Below the pieces are notes generated by a model, which saw only the letters and a program-made list of their open reading frames with translations, did not search any database and was not told the DNA's origin. A stretch of DNA of 64,000 nt from Sulfitobacter geojensis (GTDB lineage: Bacteria; Pseudomonadota; Alphaproteobacteria; Rhodobacterales; Rhodobacteraceae). The position numbers were made by a program, and so were the translations under genes. This document shows positions 42,500 to 51,668 of this stretch, piece by piece (positions within the stretch are counted from its first letter, which is position 1; each line of letters begins with the position of its first letter). The stretch lies in NCBI RefSeq assembly GCF_000622325.1, contig NZ_JASE01000005.1, positions 3,720,001 to 3,784,000 of the forward strand, in the 5' to 3' direction.

Positions 42500-45499
42500 A
42501 TCGAACCTTCACTGTTCTCATTTATCTGGAAGTACTCCAAACGCGATCAGCTGATCCTGCTGGCCGTCACGCTTACTCTGTTCCCCTTATTATTTCTCAC
42601 ACTCGAACTGCCCAAACGCATCATCAACGACGCGATTGGTGCAGCGTCGGATAACATCAATTTCTTTGGCGTTACTGTCGACCAGATCACATTCCTGATG
42701 CTTTTATGCGGGGCGTTCCTGTTGTCCGTGCTGGGCCACGGCATCATGAAGATGCGGATCAACACGATGAAAGGGGTGCTTGCGGAACGGCTTTTGCGCC
42801 GCTTGCGCTATTCGTTGATTGCGCGCATCCTGCGCTTTCCCACCCCCTATTTTGAACGCACCAGCCAGGGTGAACTGGTGTCGATGGTGACATCGGAATC
42901 GGAACCGATGGGCGGTTTGATGGGCGATGCCGTCGCGCAACCCGTGTTGCAGGCTGGGCAGATGCTGACCATTCTGGTGTTCCTGTTCATGCAAAGCATC
43001 GCCTTTGGCCTTGCCGCATGCGCGTTGATCCCCTTGCAAGCATGGCTGATCCCCAAGTTGCAACGACAGATCAACCTGCTGAACAAGAAACGCGTGATCC
43101 AGATCCGGGCCTTGGCCGCCGAGATCGGCGAAGGGGCGGCCGGTGCCAGCACCTTACGCACCAATGGTGGCTGGCGCTATCGGATGGCACTGTTTTCCGA
43201 ACGTCTGGGCCGGCTCTATGCGATCCGCTTCGAGATCTTCCAAAAGAAGTTCTTTATGAAGTTTCTCAACAACTTCATTGGCCAGCTCACACCGTTTTTC
43301 TTTTATTCCATTGGCGGTTACCTGACCATCACCGGCGAAGTCACCGTTGGCGCGCTAGTCGCTGCCCTCGCGGCCTACAAGGATCTGTCCAGTCCGTGGA
43401 AAGAGCTGCTGGCCTACTACAATCAATCGCAGGACATGGCCCTGCGTTGGGAGATCATCATGGAACGGTTTGCGCCTAGCGGCATGGTATCGTCAGACCT
43501 GTTCGACACAGACCCCGGCGACATTCCCCCCCTTGTTGGTGATGTAACGTTCAACGCGATCAGCGTTCAGGACGCGGACGGGAATGCGGTTCTGGAAGAT
43601 GTCAGCGCGACCTTTGCCAAAGGCAGCACGGTTGCCATCACAGCACCCAGCGACGAAGACCGCCGTGCCTTTGCCGAAGTGCTGATGCGCGAAGTGATCC
43701 CATCAGCGGGCAAGGTCAGCCTTGCCGGACAGCCCCTGTCCGAACTGCATCAGGCAACGATTGCCAAGCGCATTGGCCATGCCACCTCGCGCCCGGTGAT
43801 GTTTTTGGGCAGCTTTGGCGATAACGTAGTTCTGCCCTTACGGCTGCGCCCTTTAGGGGATGGTACCCTCACGCCATTGGGACAAGAAAGCGCGCGGGCA
43901 GGCAACAGCACGGATCCGTCAGAGGCAAACTGGTTCGATCTGGCTGACATGCAAATTGACGGTGAAACCGGCCTACGGGCGTGGTGGCTGTCTCTGATCA
44001 AGGGGATGGAGATTGACCGCGCCCTATTTCTGCGCGGTCTGGATCAGCGTTTCGAGGCAGATGCCCACTCCGAACTCGCGGCCGCCCTGGTCAATCTGCG
44101 CGGCGAAGTCCATGATAAACTGCGCAGTTCGGAATTGACTGAACATGTCCATGTCTTTGACAAACAAAAGTTTAATCCAGCCCTGCCCGTTGCGGAGAAC
44201 CTGATTTTCGCCACCCCAAAACAGGTGATCACCCCGGCACTTTTGCAAGAACAGACCGAATTCATGGAACTGCTTGCCAAGCTGGATCTTGAACAGGATC
44301 TACTGCAACTGGCCGTTGATACCGTTGATGTCCTGCGCCAGACTTTCGGCGTGGACGGCACCGATCACCCGCTGTTTCGCAAATTGGGGCTTGACCCGGC
44401 AACCTTTGAAGCCGCGGTTGATTTGCGGGCCAAACAGCGCGACGGTGCCGCCTTAAGTGTTGCTGACAAGGCGTCTTTGCTGGCCGTAACCTTTGCCATA
44501 TCTGCAGAAAAGCTGGGATCTGCCTTTCCCGACAAGATCATTAACCGCGTGCTGGAAATCCGCCAAAGCCATGCGGCCGACCTACAGCAAAGCCTGTCTG
44601 GATTGATGAGCCCGATCACCCCCGACACCCCCGTTGCAGGGCTGACCGTGCTGGAGAATGTGCTGTTTGGCAAGATTGCCGAAACCGCCGGTGCGCAAGG
44701 GGACGCCCTGCGCGGTGTGGCAGTGGATGCCCTGTATGCGGCACAGCTTGAAGGGCTGGTGCTGGACCTGATCTTTGATCTGCCGCTAACGCTGGGGGGC
44801 ACCAATCTGTCGGCTATGTTGACCGAAACGCTGGCGATCAGCCGCGCCACGATCAAGCGGCCGCAGGTGCTGATCCTCGACAATGTGCTGTCCAGTTTTG
44901 ACGCGCCCACCCGCGCCGGCCTGCACGACCGTTTGCGCGGCCTTTTGCCAGAGGCGACGATCATTTGCTTACAGCCCAGCTTTGACGACACCAGCGGTTT
45001 TGATGCCCAGTTCGTTCTGCAACAGGGCCGGATTTCAACACTCGCCAGCGCCGCGCCGGTTGATGAGGATGACACGGTAGGGGCTGATCTTGCGCGTAAA
45101 CTGCGTGCGCTGGAACAGACCGACCTTTTCGCGGGGCTGGAGCGTAAGCAATTGCGCCTGCTTGCTTTTAGTGCGCGCTGGTATCAGGCCAAGACGGGCG
45201 AATATGTGTTCCACAAAGACGATGACCCCTCCAGCGGGGCCTATCTGATCACCGAAGGCAAAGCTGACCTGTTGCTGCCCGTTGAGGGCAAGGATGACGT
45301 GCTGATCGCCACTTCCGGTGCGGGCAAACTGGTGGGCGAACTGGGACTGATCCGCAATGAACCGCGCGCGTTGGACATGCGTGCGGCCAGTGAGTTGACC
45401 TGTCTTCGGATCGGCGCCGAAGAGTTTTTGGACGTGGTCGGCAGCGATGCCCGCACGGCTTACAAACTGCTGCAAGTCGTTGCCGGATACGTATCCTAA
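42500..45499 (+). CDS. Degenerate ABC-transporter-like protein with a C-terminal cyclic-nucleotide-binding domain
   Basis: Coding similarity to the ABC exporter membrane domain begins upstream of the first ATG (42698): EPSLFSFIWKYSKRDQL then LPKRIINDAIG. In that stretch no ATG, GTG or TTG exists in frame; ATC at 42500 with CGGA 8 nt upstream is my best guess, so the start is uncertain. The Walker A position reads ITAPSDEDRRAFAEVL, without the glycines or lysine, and Walker B is VLILDNVLSSFD, with Asn for the catalytic Glu. About 410 residues lie between them, far more than usual. The last 120 residues are a cNMP-binding domain with GELGLIRNEPRALDMRA. It may be a non-hydrolysing, nucleotide-gated protein. 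Confidence 0.75.
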   Translation: MEPSLFSFIWKYSKRDQLILLAVTLTLFPLLFLTLELPKRIINDAIGAASDNINFFGVTVDQITFLMLLCGAFLLSVLGHGIMKMRINTMKGVLAERLLRRLRYSLIARILRFPTPYFERTSQGELVSMVTSESEPMGGLMGDAVAQPVLQAGQMLTILVFLFMQSIAFGLAACALIPLQAWLIPKLQRQINLLNKKRVIQIRALAAEIGEGAAGASTLRTNGGWRYRMALFSERLGRLYAIRFEIFQKKFFMKFLNNFIGQLTPFFFYSIGGYLTITGEVTVGALVAALAAYKDLSSPWKELLAYYNQSQDMALRWEIIMERFAPSGMVSSDLFDTDPGDIPPLVGDVTFNAISVQDADGNAVLEDVSATFAKGSTVAITAPSDEDRRAFAEVLMREVIPSAGKVSLAGQPLSELHQATIAKRIGHATSRPVMFLGSFGDNVVLPLRLRPLGDGTLTPLGQESARAGNSTDPSEANWFDLADMQIDGETGLRAWWLSLIKGMEIDRALFLRGLDQRFEADAHSELAAALVNLRGEVHDKLRSSELTEHVHVFDKQKFNPALPVAENLIFATPKQVITPALLQEQTEFMELLAKLDLEQDLLQLAVDTVDVLRQTFGVDGTDHPLFRKLGLDPATFEAAVDLRAKQRDGAALSVADKASLLAVTFAISAEKLGSAFPDKIINRVLEIRQSHAADLQQSLSGLMSPITPDTPVAGLTVLENVLFGKIAETAGAQGDALRGVAVDALYAAQLEGLVLDLIFDLPLTLGGTNLSAMLTETLAISRATIKRPQVLILDNVLSSFDAPTRAGLHDRLRGLLPEATIICLQPSFDDTSGFDAQFVLQQGRISTLASAAPVDEDDTVGADLARKLRALEQTDLFAGLERKQLRLLAFSARWYQAKTGEYVFHKDDDPSSGAYLITEGKADLLLPVEGKDDVLIATSGAGKLVGELGLIRNEPRALDMRAASELTCLRIGAEEFLDVVGSDARTAYKLLQVVAGYVS

Positions 45500-45508
45500 A
45501 CGACCCGC

Positions 45509-46276
45509 CTATACCTGACCGCTGAACTGCGCCAACGTGATCCCTGCCGCTTCCAGTTGGCGGCGCACCGAGCCGGCAATCTGCACCGCTTCGGCGGTGT
45601 CGCCATGCAGGCAGATTGTGTCGATCCGCGTCGGGATATGTTTGCCGCTTTGCGTGATGATCGCACCGGCCTTAACCATCTCGACCATTCGCGCGCCGGC
45701 CAGTTCCGCATCATGGATCACCGCACCGTCAAGAGACCGGTCAACAAGCGTGGCATCATCGTTATAGGCGCGATCCGCAAAAATCTCACCCGCCCAAGCA
45801 CACCCTAGCGCCTCAACCGCCTTTTGTTGCGCTGTCGCGGCCAGCACCATGATGATCAGATCAGGATCAACGCTTAATGCCGCCTCATACAGGTCACGCG
45901 CCATCTGTTCATCTTCGGACGCCATATTCGCCATCGCACCATGCAGCTTCAGATGCCGTACCTTTGCGCCGACTGATTTCGCCATGCCAAGCGACGCGCC
46001 GACCTGAAACCGTACCTGATTTTGCAAGGTCCCGCGCGGCACCGACATCCGATTGCGGCCAAATCCCGCAAGGTCCATGAACCCCGGATGCGCGCCGATA
46101 CCAACGCCATTCTGATGCGCCAGTGTCATCGTCGCGGCCATCACATCCGCATCCCCCGCATGCCCACCACAGGCAACATTGGCGGAGGTGACAATGCTTA
46201 ACAACGCCGCATCATCGCCCATCTTCCACGGGCCAAAGCTTTCGCCCATATCGGCGTTCAGATCTACAGTTGGCAT
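45509..46276 (-). CDS. pxpA: 5-oxoprolinase subunit PxpA (LamB/YcsF family)
   Basis: A 255-aa protein of the LamB/YcsF family. It starts VDLNADMGESFGPWKMGDD and has ANVACGGHAGD, GIGAHPGFMDLAGFG and ICLHGDTAEAV, all hallmarks of PxpA. With PxpB and PxpC it cleaves 5-oxoproline (pyroglutamate) to glutamate with ATP. It is the last gene of the pxpB-pxpC-pxpA run and is 3 nt from pxpC. It is convergent with the ABC-like gene, 9 nt apart. Confidence 0.95.
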   Translation of the reverse strand: MPTVDLNADMGESFGPWKMGDDAALLSIVTSANVACGGHAGDADVMAATMTLAHQNGVGIGAHPGFMDLAGFGRNRMSVPRGTLQNQVRFQVGASLGMAKSVGAKVRHLKLHGAMANMASEDEQMARDLYEAALSVDPDLIIMVLAATAQQKAVEALGCAWAGEIFADRAYNDDATLVDRSLDGAVIHDAELAGARMVEMVKAGAIITQSGKHIPTRIDTICLHGDTAEAVQIAGSVRRQLEAAGITLAQFSGQV

Positions 46277-46279
46277 GGC

Positions 46280-47308
46280 TCAACTCTCCTCTTCGAAAGG
46301 GTTCGCAGCGGCGGAAACCACACCACTGATCATTTGATAACTTAGCAAATCACGCATGCCGGCCGGATCGCGCGCCAGCGGCGTCACGGACGACGGCAGG
46401 GAATTCAGGGCGGCGATGTAGCGGGCTTGCAGGTTTACCGCTTCTTCCATCCCGACAAATTCAAACGTCAGGGCCGCCCCGGTTTGCGCCTGCGCCACGC
46501 GCGGCAAATCGCAAGGCAGCACCGATCCGATACGCGGATACCCCCCCGTGGTCTGGCATTCATACATCAGTACATAGGGGGCACCGTCACCCGATATCTG
46601 GATGTCACCGGGCACGACAACTTCGGACACAATGCTCAGCTGCGCGCCGGTGGCAAATCCGTCCCCATCATGATCCATGCGCACGCCCATGCGATTGGCG
46701 CGGGCATCACGGCGAAAGGGCGTGGCGGTAAAGCGTTCGATGGTTTCTGCATCAAAGGATGTCGTTTGCATCGATTCCACCAGCCGTATTTTCCCGCCGC
46801 CAAAACGGTCGGATTTGGGCAGGGTCATCGCAACATCCTGCGCCGCGTCGGGGCCAAGCGGCAAGGCTTCACCGGTTTGCAACAGCGTTCCGATGCCACC
46901 TGCAAGATGGCTGGCCCGCGATCCCATCACGGGCGGCGTAGCAAAACCACCGCCCACATGCAGATACCCGTAGCTGCCATTGCGCGCGCCACCAATCGTC
47001 AGCGTTACACCCGCAGGCAGGCGATGGCTGGCGCCCCAAACCAGTGGTTCGCCATCAATCTGGGCGGCCATCTCAGCACCCGTCAGCGCAATGCGGATAT
47101 CGGCGTCGCTGGTGAAACTGCCGCCACTGCCGGCCATTTCGATCGCCGCATGGGTCGGGGACTGGCCCAGCAACGCGGCACCTTCAAACAAGGCGGTGCG
47201 ATCTGCCGCCCCGCCAACGGTCAACCCTTGGGCACGATATCCGGCACGGCCTTGATCCTGCAAACTCAGCGCTGGACCGGCTTGGGTAATTGTCAGATGC
47301 GCTGTCAT
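46280..47308 (-). CDS. pxpC: 5-oxoprolinase subunit PxpC (biotin-dependent carboxyltransferase family)
   Basis: A 342-aa KipA/PxpC-type protein. Family blocks are ALSLQDQGRAGYRAQGL, GSYGYLHVGGGF, the RMGVRMDH turn, VPGDIQISGDGAPYVLMYEC and TTGGYPRIGSVL. It is the large partner of PxpB; together they form the ATP-dependent ring-opening part of 5-oxoprolinase. Its start overlaps the stop of pxpB (ATGA), so the subunits are translated in step. Confidence 0.94.
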   Translation of the reverse strand: MTAHLTITQAGPALSLQDQGRAGYRAQGLTVGGAADRTALFEGAALLGQSPTHAAIEMAGSGGSFTSDADIRIALTGAEMAAQIDGEPLVWGASHRLPAGVTLTIGGARNGSYGYLHVGGGFATPPVMGSRASHLAGGIGTLLQTGEALPLGPDAAQDVAMTLPKSDRFGGGKIRLVESMQTTSFDAETIERFTATPFRRDARANRMGVRMDHDGDGFATGAQLSIVSEVVVPGDIQISGDGAPYVLMYECQTTGGYPRIGSVLPCDLPRVAQAQTGAALTFEFVGMEEAVNLQARYIAALNSLPSSVTPLARDPAGMRDLLSYQMISGVVSAAANPFEEES

Positions 47309-48042
47309 GTCAGCACCTCGCGGGACGCACCACCAAGACCGGAAGAGTCCTTGGCAAGGATTGCATCATATTCGGCGCGGCTGATCGCGGGAAAGGTCAA
47401 TTCATCCCCCGGTGCCAGCGTGAAAGGCATATCTGCATCGGGGCGGAAAGTTCGAAACGCCGTCTGCCCGATGTGACGCCAACCCGTGGGCGCGGCGTTG
47501 GTAAATACAATCAACTGACGAATGGCAATGACCAGCGCACCGGAGGGCACAGATTTGGTAAGCCCCTGTTGGCGCGGGATGTTCCACGTCTTTGAAAGTT
47601 CACCCATATAGGGCTGACCGGGGGCAAAACCGATGGTTAGAACCCGCACGCGAGAGGCGGATATTTCCGCAATGGCCTGATCAGGATCAACACCCGCAAC
47701 TTCAGCGGCTTCCTCAAGCTGTGGGGCCAGTTCAGTGCCGTAAAGCGTTGGCACATGCCACAAGGTCCGGCCGGTCGGCAAATCCGCATCAAACCAGTCG
47801 CGGCTTTTCAATAGTGCCTCAAGGCGTTCTTTCATCTCCTCGGGCGCGGTGCTCGCAAGGTCGACCTCAAGAAACGTTGAGACCAGTGAAGTGCTGGTTT
47901 CCGACACCTCCGGCCACGCCGCCCCATCAACAGCAGCGCGAAAGGCAAGGGCAGCACGGTTGGCCGGTTCGGACATCTCACCTGCGAAAGTGACCAACAT
48001 CCCAGACAGCCCGACAGTACGGATTTGCGGCCAGTTACCCAT
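47305..48042 (-). CDS. pxpB: 5-oxoprolinase subunit PxpB (KipI family)
   Basis: A 245-aa protein of the KipI/PxpB type, with VTIGFAPGQPYMGEL-like (RVLTIGFAPGQPYMGEL), HVPTLYGTELAPQLEEAA and the IVFTNAAPTGWRHIGQT ending. The ATG at 48042 is used; a GTG one codon earlier is possible. It overlaps the stop of the upstream BASS-like carrier gene by 8 nt. All three pxp genes are on one strand behind two transport systems, so imported lactam or a related cyclic amide is a plausible substrate. Confidence 0.93.
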   Translation of the reverse strand: MGNWPQIRTVGLSGMLVTFAGEMSEPANRAALAFRAAVDGAAWPEVSETSTSLVSTFLEVDLASTAPEEMKERLEALLKSRDWFDADLPTGRTLWHVPTLYGTELAPQLEEAAEVAGVDPDQAIAEISASRVRVLTIGFAPGQPYMGELSKTWNIPRQQGLTKSVPSGALVIAIRQLIVFTNAAPTGWRHIGQTAFRTFRPDADMPFTLAPGDELTFPAISRAEYDAILAKDSSGLGGASREVLT

Positions 48043-48970
48043 CACGCAGCGCCCATGTGTAAAGCCGTGGCAACAGCATCGGTGTCAGGTACATCGGCAA
48101 TTGCCAACATCCGATAAAAATCATTAACGGGGCCAGAACCTCGGGGGGCAAGGCCACCAGAAAGATCGCGATATTGCGGTTGCCTGCCCCGATGGCCAAC
48201 GGTCCCGCGACACGTCGCAATGGGCTGCGTCGCAACACCAGCAAAGTCGCCAGTTGCAACAGATAGCTGATCGCAAAGGCAAGCACCGCCCATTTCGCCA
48301 CCGCCAAAGGATCGCTGCGTAGCGCCGGATTGAGCGCGGCCATCAGCCCCACGACGATGAACGAAAACGCCAGCACCGATAGACCATCCAGCGCCTTGAC
48401 CTGTCCCTCGCTGGGGAGCGGAAAAAACCGATGCCGCAGAACAAACCCAAGCCCCGTTGCCAACACGATCACCACCAACAGCTTGAGCGCGGCAAGGATG
48501 ATCACCGCGGGTGCACCCGCTTGCGGCAAGAATGCCAGTATCGGCAGAACCGTCACTGGAAACGCCGCGGTGCCGAGCACCAGAATTTGCATCATCCGCC
48601 CCGCGTCCAACCGCAGCATCAGTGCCAGATTGACGCTGCCGGTGATCGCCGGTGCTGCACAGGCCAGCACAATCGCCAGCGTCGCGGATGTGTCTTGCAG
48701 GCCCGCCAACATCAGCGCCCCCAGCAACGCCAAAGGGACGCCCGTTTGCAAAAGCGCGACCGCGCTGAGCCCCCATCGCAGATCGCCAACCGCCCCCATC
48801 GCGGCGCGGTGCCCGATGCGCAGGGCAGTCACGGTCAACAGGATCGCCACCATATGCGGCAACCACACCACCAGCGTCGCCGCAAAGGACGGCAGGGCCA
48901 AACCGCCCAGCAATCCGAGGATCAGACAGGCCCGCGCATGGGATGACGCGAGCCAAAGAAACCGTTGCAT
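48035..48970 (-). CDS. BASS-like (bile acid:sodium symporter type) membrane carrier
   Basis: The 311-aa product has about nine or ten hydrophobic helices. The late block IGAGNRNIAIFLVALPPE is the GxRNxA-type motif of the BASS superfamily, and ACAAPAITGSVNLAL recalls its first helix-break. The ATG at 48970 is chosen because the longer frame adds an unrelated hydrophilic stretch. Members move organic acids with sodium. It lies between the TRAP large permease gene and pxpB, overlapping pxpB, so it may be a second route for the same compound or a product exporter. Confidence 0.72.
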   Translation of the reverse strand: MQRFLWLASSHARACLILGLLGGLALPSFAATLVVWLPHMVAILLTVTALRIGHRAAMGAVGDLRWGLSAVALLQTGVPLALLGALMLAGLQDTSATLAIVLACAAPAITGSVNLALMLRLDAGRMMQILVLGTAAFPVTVLPILAFLPQAGAPAVIILAALKLLVVIVLATGLGFVLRHRFFPLPSEGQVKALDGLSVLAFSFIVVGLMAALNPALRSDPLAVAKWAVLAFAISYLLQLATLLVLRRSPLRRVAGPLAIGAGNRNIAIFLVALPPEVLAPLMIFIGCWQLPMYLTPMLLPRLYTWALRDG

Positions 48971-48981
48971 CAAACATCCCC

Positions 48982-50292
48982 TTAACCCGGCCCTGACCGC
49001 ATGTTCTCCGGCAACCAAGTCGCGATTTCGGGGAACCAGATCAGAACGAAAACCATCAGCACCATGATCGCAAACATCGGCAGGGCGGCGCGGGTGATAT
49101 AGCCCATTTCATGATCCGTCATGCCCTGAAGGACAAACAGGTTGAACCCGATGGGCGGTGTAATTTGCGCCATTTCGATGACCACCACCACAAAGATACC
49201 AAACCAGATCAGATCAATACCCGCGCTGCGCACCATAGGTTCGACCACAGCCATGGTCAGCACAATGGCGGAAATTCCGTCAAGGAACATGCCAAGGATG
49301 ATATAGAAAACCAAAAGCGCCATGAGCAGTTGGAACCGTGTCAGTTCCATCGCGGCGATGCCGTCAGCGAGTGAACGCGGCAAGCCTGTAAACCCCATCG
49401 ACAGCTTCAGAAAGGCCGCCCCGGCAAGGATCAGCGCAATCATTGCAGAGGTCCGCGTCGCGCCCATCAGGCTTTCGCGAAAGCTGTCCCACGTCAGGGA
49501 CTTTTGCAACAATGCCAGCACCAGCGCGCCGATCACCCCGATCGCCGCCGCCTCGGTCGCGGTGGCAAGACCGGCGTACATTGAACCAATGACAACTGTG
49601 ATCAGGGCAAAAACCGGCAACAGGAAACGCGAATTGGCGAGTTTTTCGGAAAAGCTCATGCCTTTCTCGACAGTCGGGTTCCAGTCTTTCGAGGTAACGC
49701 TGACGAAAGCGACATAGCCCATGAACATCCCTGCCAGCACCAGACCGGGGAACACACCAGCAAAGAACAACTTGGTGATGCTTTCGTTGACGGTCACGCC
49801 GTAAACGATCAGCGCCAGCGACGGCGGGATCATCAGACCAAGGGTCGCCGCACCGGCAAGCGTGCCGATGACCATCTTTTCGGGATAGTTGCGCGCCCGC
49901 AATTCAGGGATCGCCATCTTGCCCACCGTCGTCAGCGTCGCGGCGGAAGATCCCGAAACAGCCGCAAACACGGTGCAAGACACGATGTTGGTATGCACCA
50001 ATCCCCCCGGCAAACGGGCAAGCCATGGCGAAAGCCCTTTGAACATGTCTTCGGATAAGCGCGTTCGGTACAGGATCTCGCCCATCCAGATGAACAACGG
50101 TAGCGCCGTCAACGTCCAAGATGATGACGAGGCCCAGATCGTTGTGATCATCACGTCCCCCACTGGGCGGGTCGTAAACAATTCCATCCCGACCCAAGCA
50201 ACCCCCATCAGGGCCAGACCAACCCAGACACCAGTGCCAAGCAGCAGGAACAGGACAAAAAGAAACAGGATAATTGCGTAAAGCTCTGTCAT
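48982..50292 (-). CDS. dctM: TRAP transporter large permease (DctM type)
   Basis: A 436-aa protein with about 12 membrane helices. DctM-type blocks are MGEILYRTRLSEDMFKGL, SCTVFAAVSGSSAATLTTVG, GTLAGAATLGLMIPPSLALIV and ITPPIGFNLFVLQGM. It forms the Na+-driven transport channel together with the small permease and periplasmic binding protein encoded just upstream. It is 2 nt from the small permease gene. Confidence 0.95.
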   Translation of the reverse strand: MTELYAIILFLFVLFLLLGTGVWVGLALMGVAWVGMELFTTRPVGDVMITTIWASSSSWTLTALPLFIWMGEILYRTRLSEDMFKGLSPWLARLPGGLVHTNIVSCTVFAAVSGSSAATLTTVGKMAIPELRARNYPEKMVIGTLAGAATLGLMIPPSLALIVYGVTVNESITKLFFAGVFPGLVLAGMFMGYVAFVSVTSKDWNPTVEKGMSFSEKLANSRFLLPVFALITVVIGSMYAGLATATEAAAIGVIGALVLALLQKSLTWDSFRESLMGATRTSAMIALILAGAAFLKLSMGFTGLPRSLADGIAAMELTRFQLLMALLVFYIILGMFLDGISAIVLTMAVVEPMVRSAGIDLIWFGIFVVVVIEMAQITPPIGFNLFVLQGMTDHEMGYITRAALPMFAIMVLMVFVLIWFPEIATWLPENMRSGPG

Positions 50293-50294
50293 GG

Positions 50295-50816
50295 TTATTC
50301 CCCGTGGCTTTCAACAGTGTCGCGGACAATGCGGTGTTTGCCCTTGAGCAACACGTGGATCAGATTGTCGGTCAGCGCGACAGCCAGCAGCCCGCCGCCG
50401 ATCACCATCACGGATTGCGGGATCCACAACAGGCTTGCATCCTGCCCTTGACTGACCTCGTTGAATTTCCAGGACCAGTAAACAAACCAATAGGCGTAGT
50501 AGCTGAAATACCACGCGATGGCCGATGCCAGCGCGAAACACCAGATTTCCAACGCGTATTTGACGCGCGGCGATACGGCGTTCAGCAGAACAGACACGCG
50601 AATATGCGCCCCCCTGTTCAAGGCACTGGCAAAAGCGAAAAAGCTGGCGGCCGCCATGGCGTATCCCGCGTAATCAGGGGCGCCGCGAAATATCTCTCCG
50701 GTCCAGCGCGCGATCATCTGAGCAACGATCAACGACAAAATGGCAATCAGGCACAACGCTGCGATAACGCCCGCAGCACTGTATAGAAGATCAAGCACAC
50801 GCCGGAGAATTTTCAT
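50295..50816 (-). CDS. dctQ: TRAP transporter small permease (DctQ type)
   Basis: A 173-aa protein with four hydrophobic segments, of the DctQ family. The block GAPDYAGYAMAAASFFAFASAL and NRGAHIRVSVLL around residues 45-75 is characteristic. It pairs with the large permease. Its start overlaps the stop of a methyltransferase gene (ATGA), which is unusual for TRAP operons, where the binding-protein gene normally comes next. Confidence 0.93.
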   Translation of the reverse strand: MKILRRVLDLLYSAAGVIAALCLIAILSLIVAQMIARWTGEIFRGAPDYAGYAMAAASFFAFASALNRGAHIRVSVLLNAVSPRVKYALEIWCFALASAIAWYFSYYAYWFVYWSWKFNEVSQGQDASLLWIPQSVMVIGGGLLAVALTDNLIHVLLKGKHRIVRDTVESHGE

Positions 50817-51619
50817 TTCTTGGTCCCTGTATAAATCAGGCTGGGCATGGGCACCTCAAAACCTGTTGGCGTTTGAAACGGTGTCATGGCCGCGTTGATG
50901 CGGTCGCGCAGCCGCTGCTGAACATCCGGTTCCTGTGCGGCGACGATCAACGGAACGCGCACGCCAAACTGCATGAAAAAATCGAAAAAATCCGGCCCCG
51001 TGGCGATCAATTCCGTGTCCAGCCGACGCGTCGTGATGTCGTCGAAACCGGAGGCATCCATCATGCTGGTGACGGTTTGCGGATCAGAAAGCGCATAGGC
51101 ATCGGGTGCCGGATCGGCGCGGCCCATATCGGCCTCTTCCTTCAGCACTGCAAACAATGCCGCATACAGCGTTGAATCGGATGGTGCCGTCCACTGGCTA
51201 AAACAAAACCGGCCGCCCCTGCGCAACGCGCGTGCGGCCTCGCGCATGGCCAGCGCCGGATCCCCCATGTGAAACAATCCCATGTTGCAGGCGACAGCAT
51301 CAAACGTCCCATCCGCAACCGGAAGCGCTTGCGCGTCCGCAACCTCGAACGGCAAATCGGGAAATCGCTGCCTTGCGGCGTCAATCATACCAGCAGCGTA
51401 ATCTACGCCTGTTGCCTCGGCCTCCAGCGCAGCTGCCGCTCCTGCAACGTAGCCGGGGCCACATGCCACATCCAGCAAACGCATGCCGGGGCGCAGCCCC
51501 AAAGCATCCAACATTGCAGGCACGATCTGCAGGGTCGCCCGCGCAGTGTGCGTGGCATAGACCTCCGCCCGCTCGTGCCAGCCTGTCCGCTCGGCGTTTA
51601 TAAATGCGTCATATGTCAT
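50813..51619 (-). CDS. Class I SAM-dependent methyltransferase inside a TRAP operon
   Basis: A 268-aa protein with the Rossmann SAM site: motif I LLDVACGPGYVAGAAA, an acidic TGVDYAAGMIDAARQRF loop and ALPVADGTFDAVACNMGLFHM. The substrate cannot be told. The ATG at 51619 is used because the longer frame begins with TTG and runs through a hairpin that follows dctP. It is placed between dctP and dctQ, so its product is made with the transporter. It might modify the imported compound. Confidence 0.85.
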   Translation of the reverse strand: MTYDAFINAERTGWHERAEVYATHTARATLQIVPAMLDALGLRPGMRLLDVACGPGYVAGAAAALEAEATGVDYAAGMIDAARQRFPDLPFEVADAQALPVADGTFDAVACNMGLFHMGDPALAMREAARALRRGGRFCFSQWTAPSDSTLYAALFAVLKEEADMGRADPAPDAYALSDPQTVTSMMDASGFDDITTRRLDTELIATGPDFFDFFMQFGVRVPLIVAAQEPDVQQRLRDRINAAMTPFQTPTGFEVPMPSLIYTGTKK

Positions 51620-51628
51620 ATCGGCAAA

Positions 51629-51650
51629 TAGGGCCGCTTGCGCGACCCTA
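51629..51650 (-). terminator. Hairpin after dctP (attenuator)
   Basis: Read leftwards, TAGGGTCGC pairs with GCGGCCCTA (one G-U) across a GCAA tetraloop and is followed by TTTGCC. It lies between dctP and the methyltransferase gene, a position where a partial terminator would keep binding-protein mRNA more abundant than permease mRNA. Confidence 0.5.
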
Positions 51651-51668
51651 CCCTTTTGCAATCAACGG

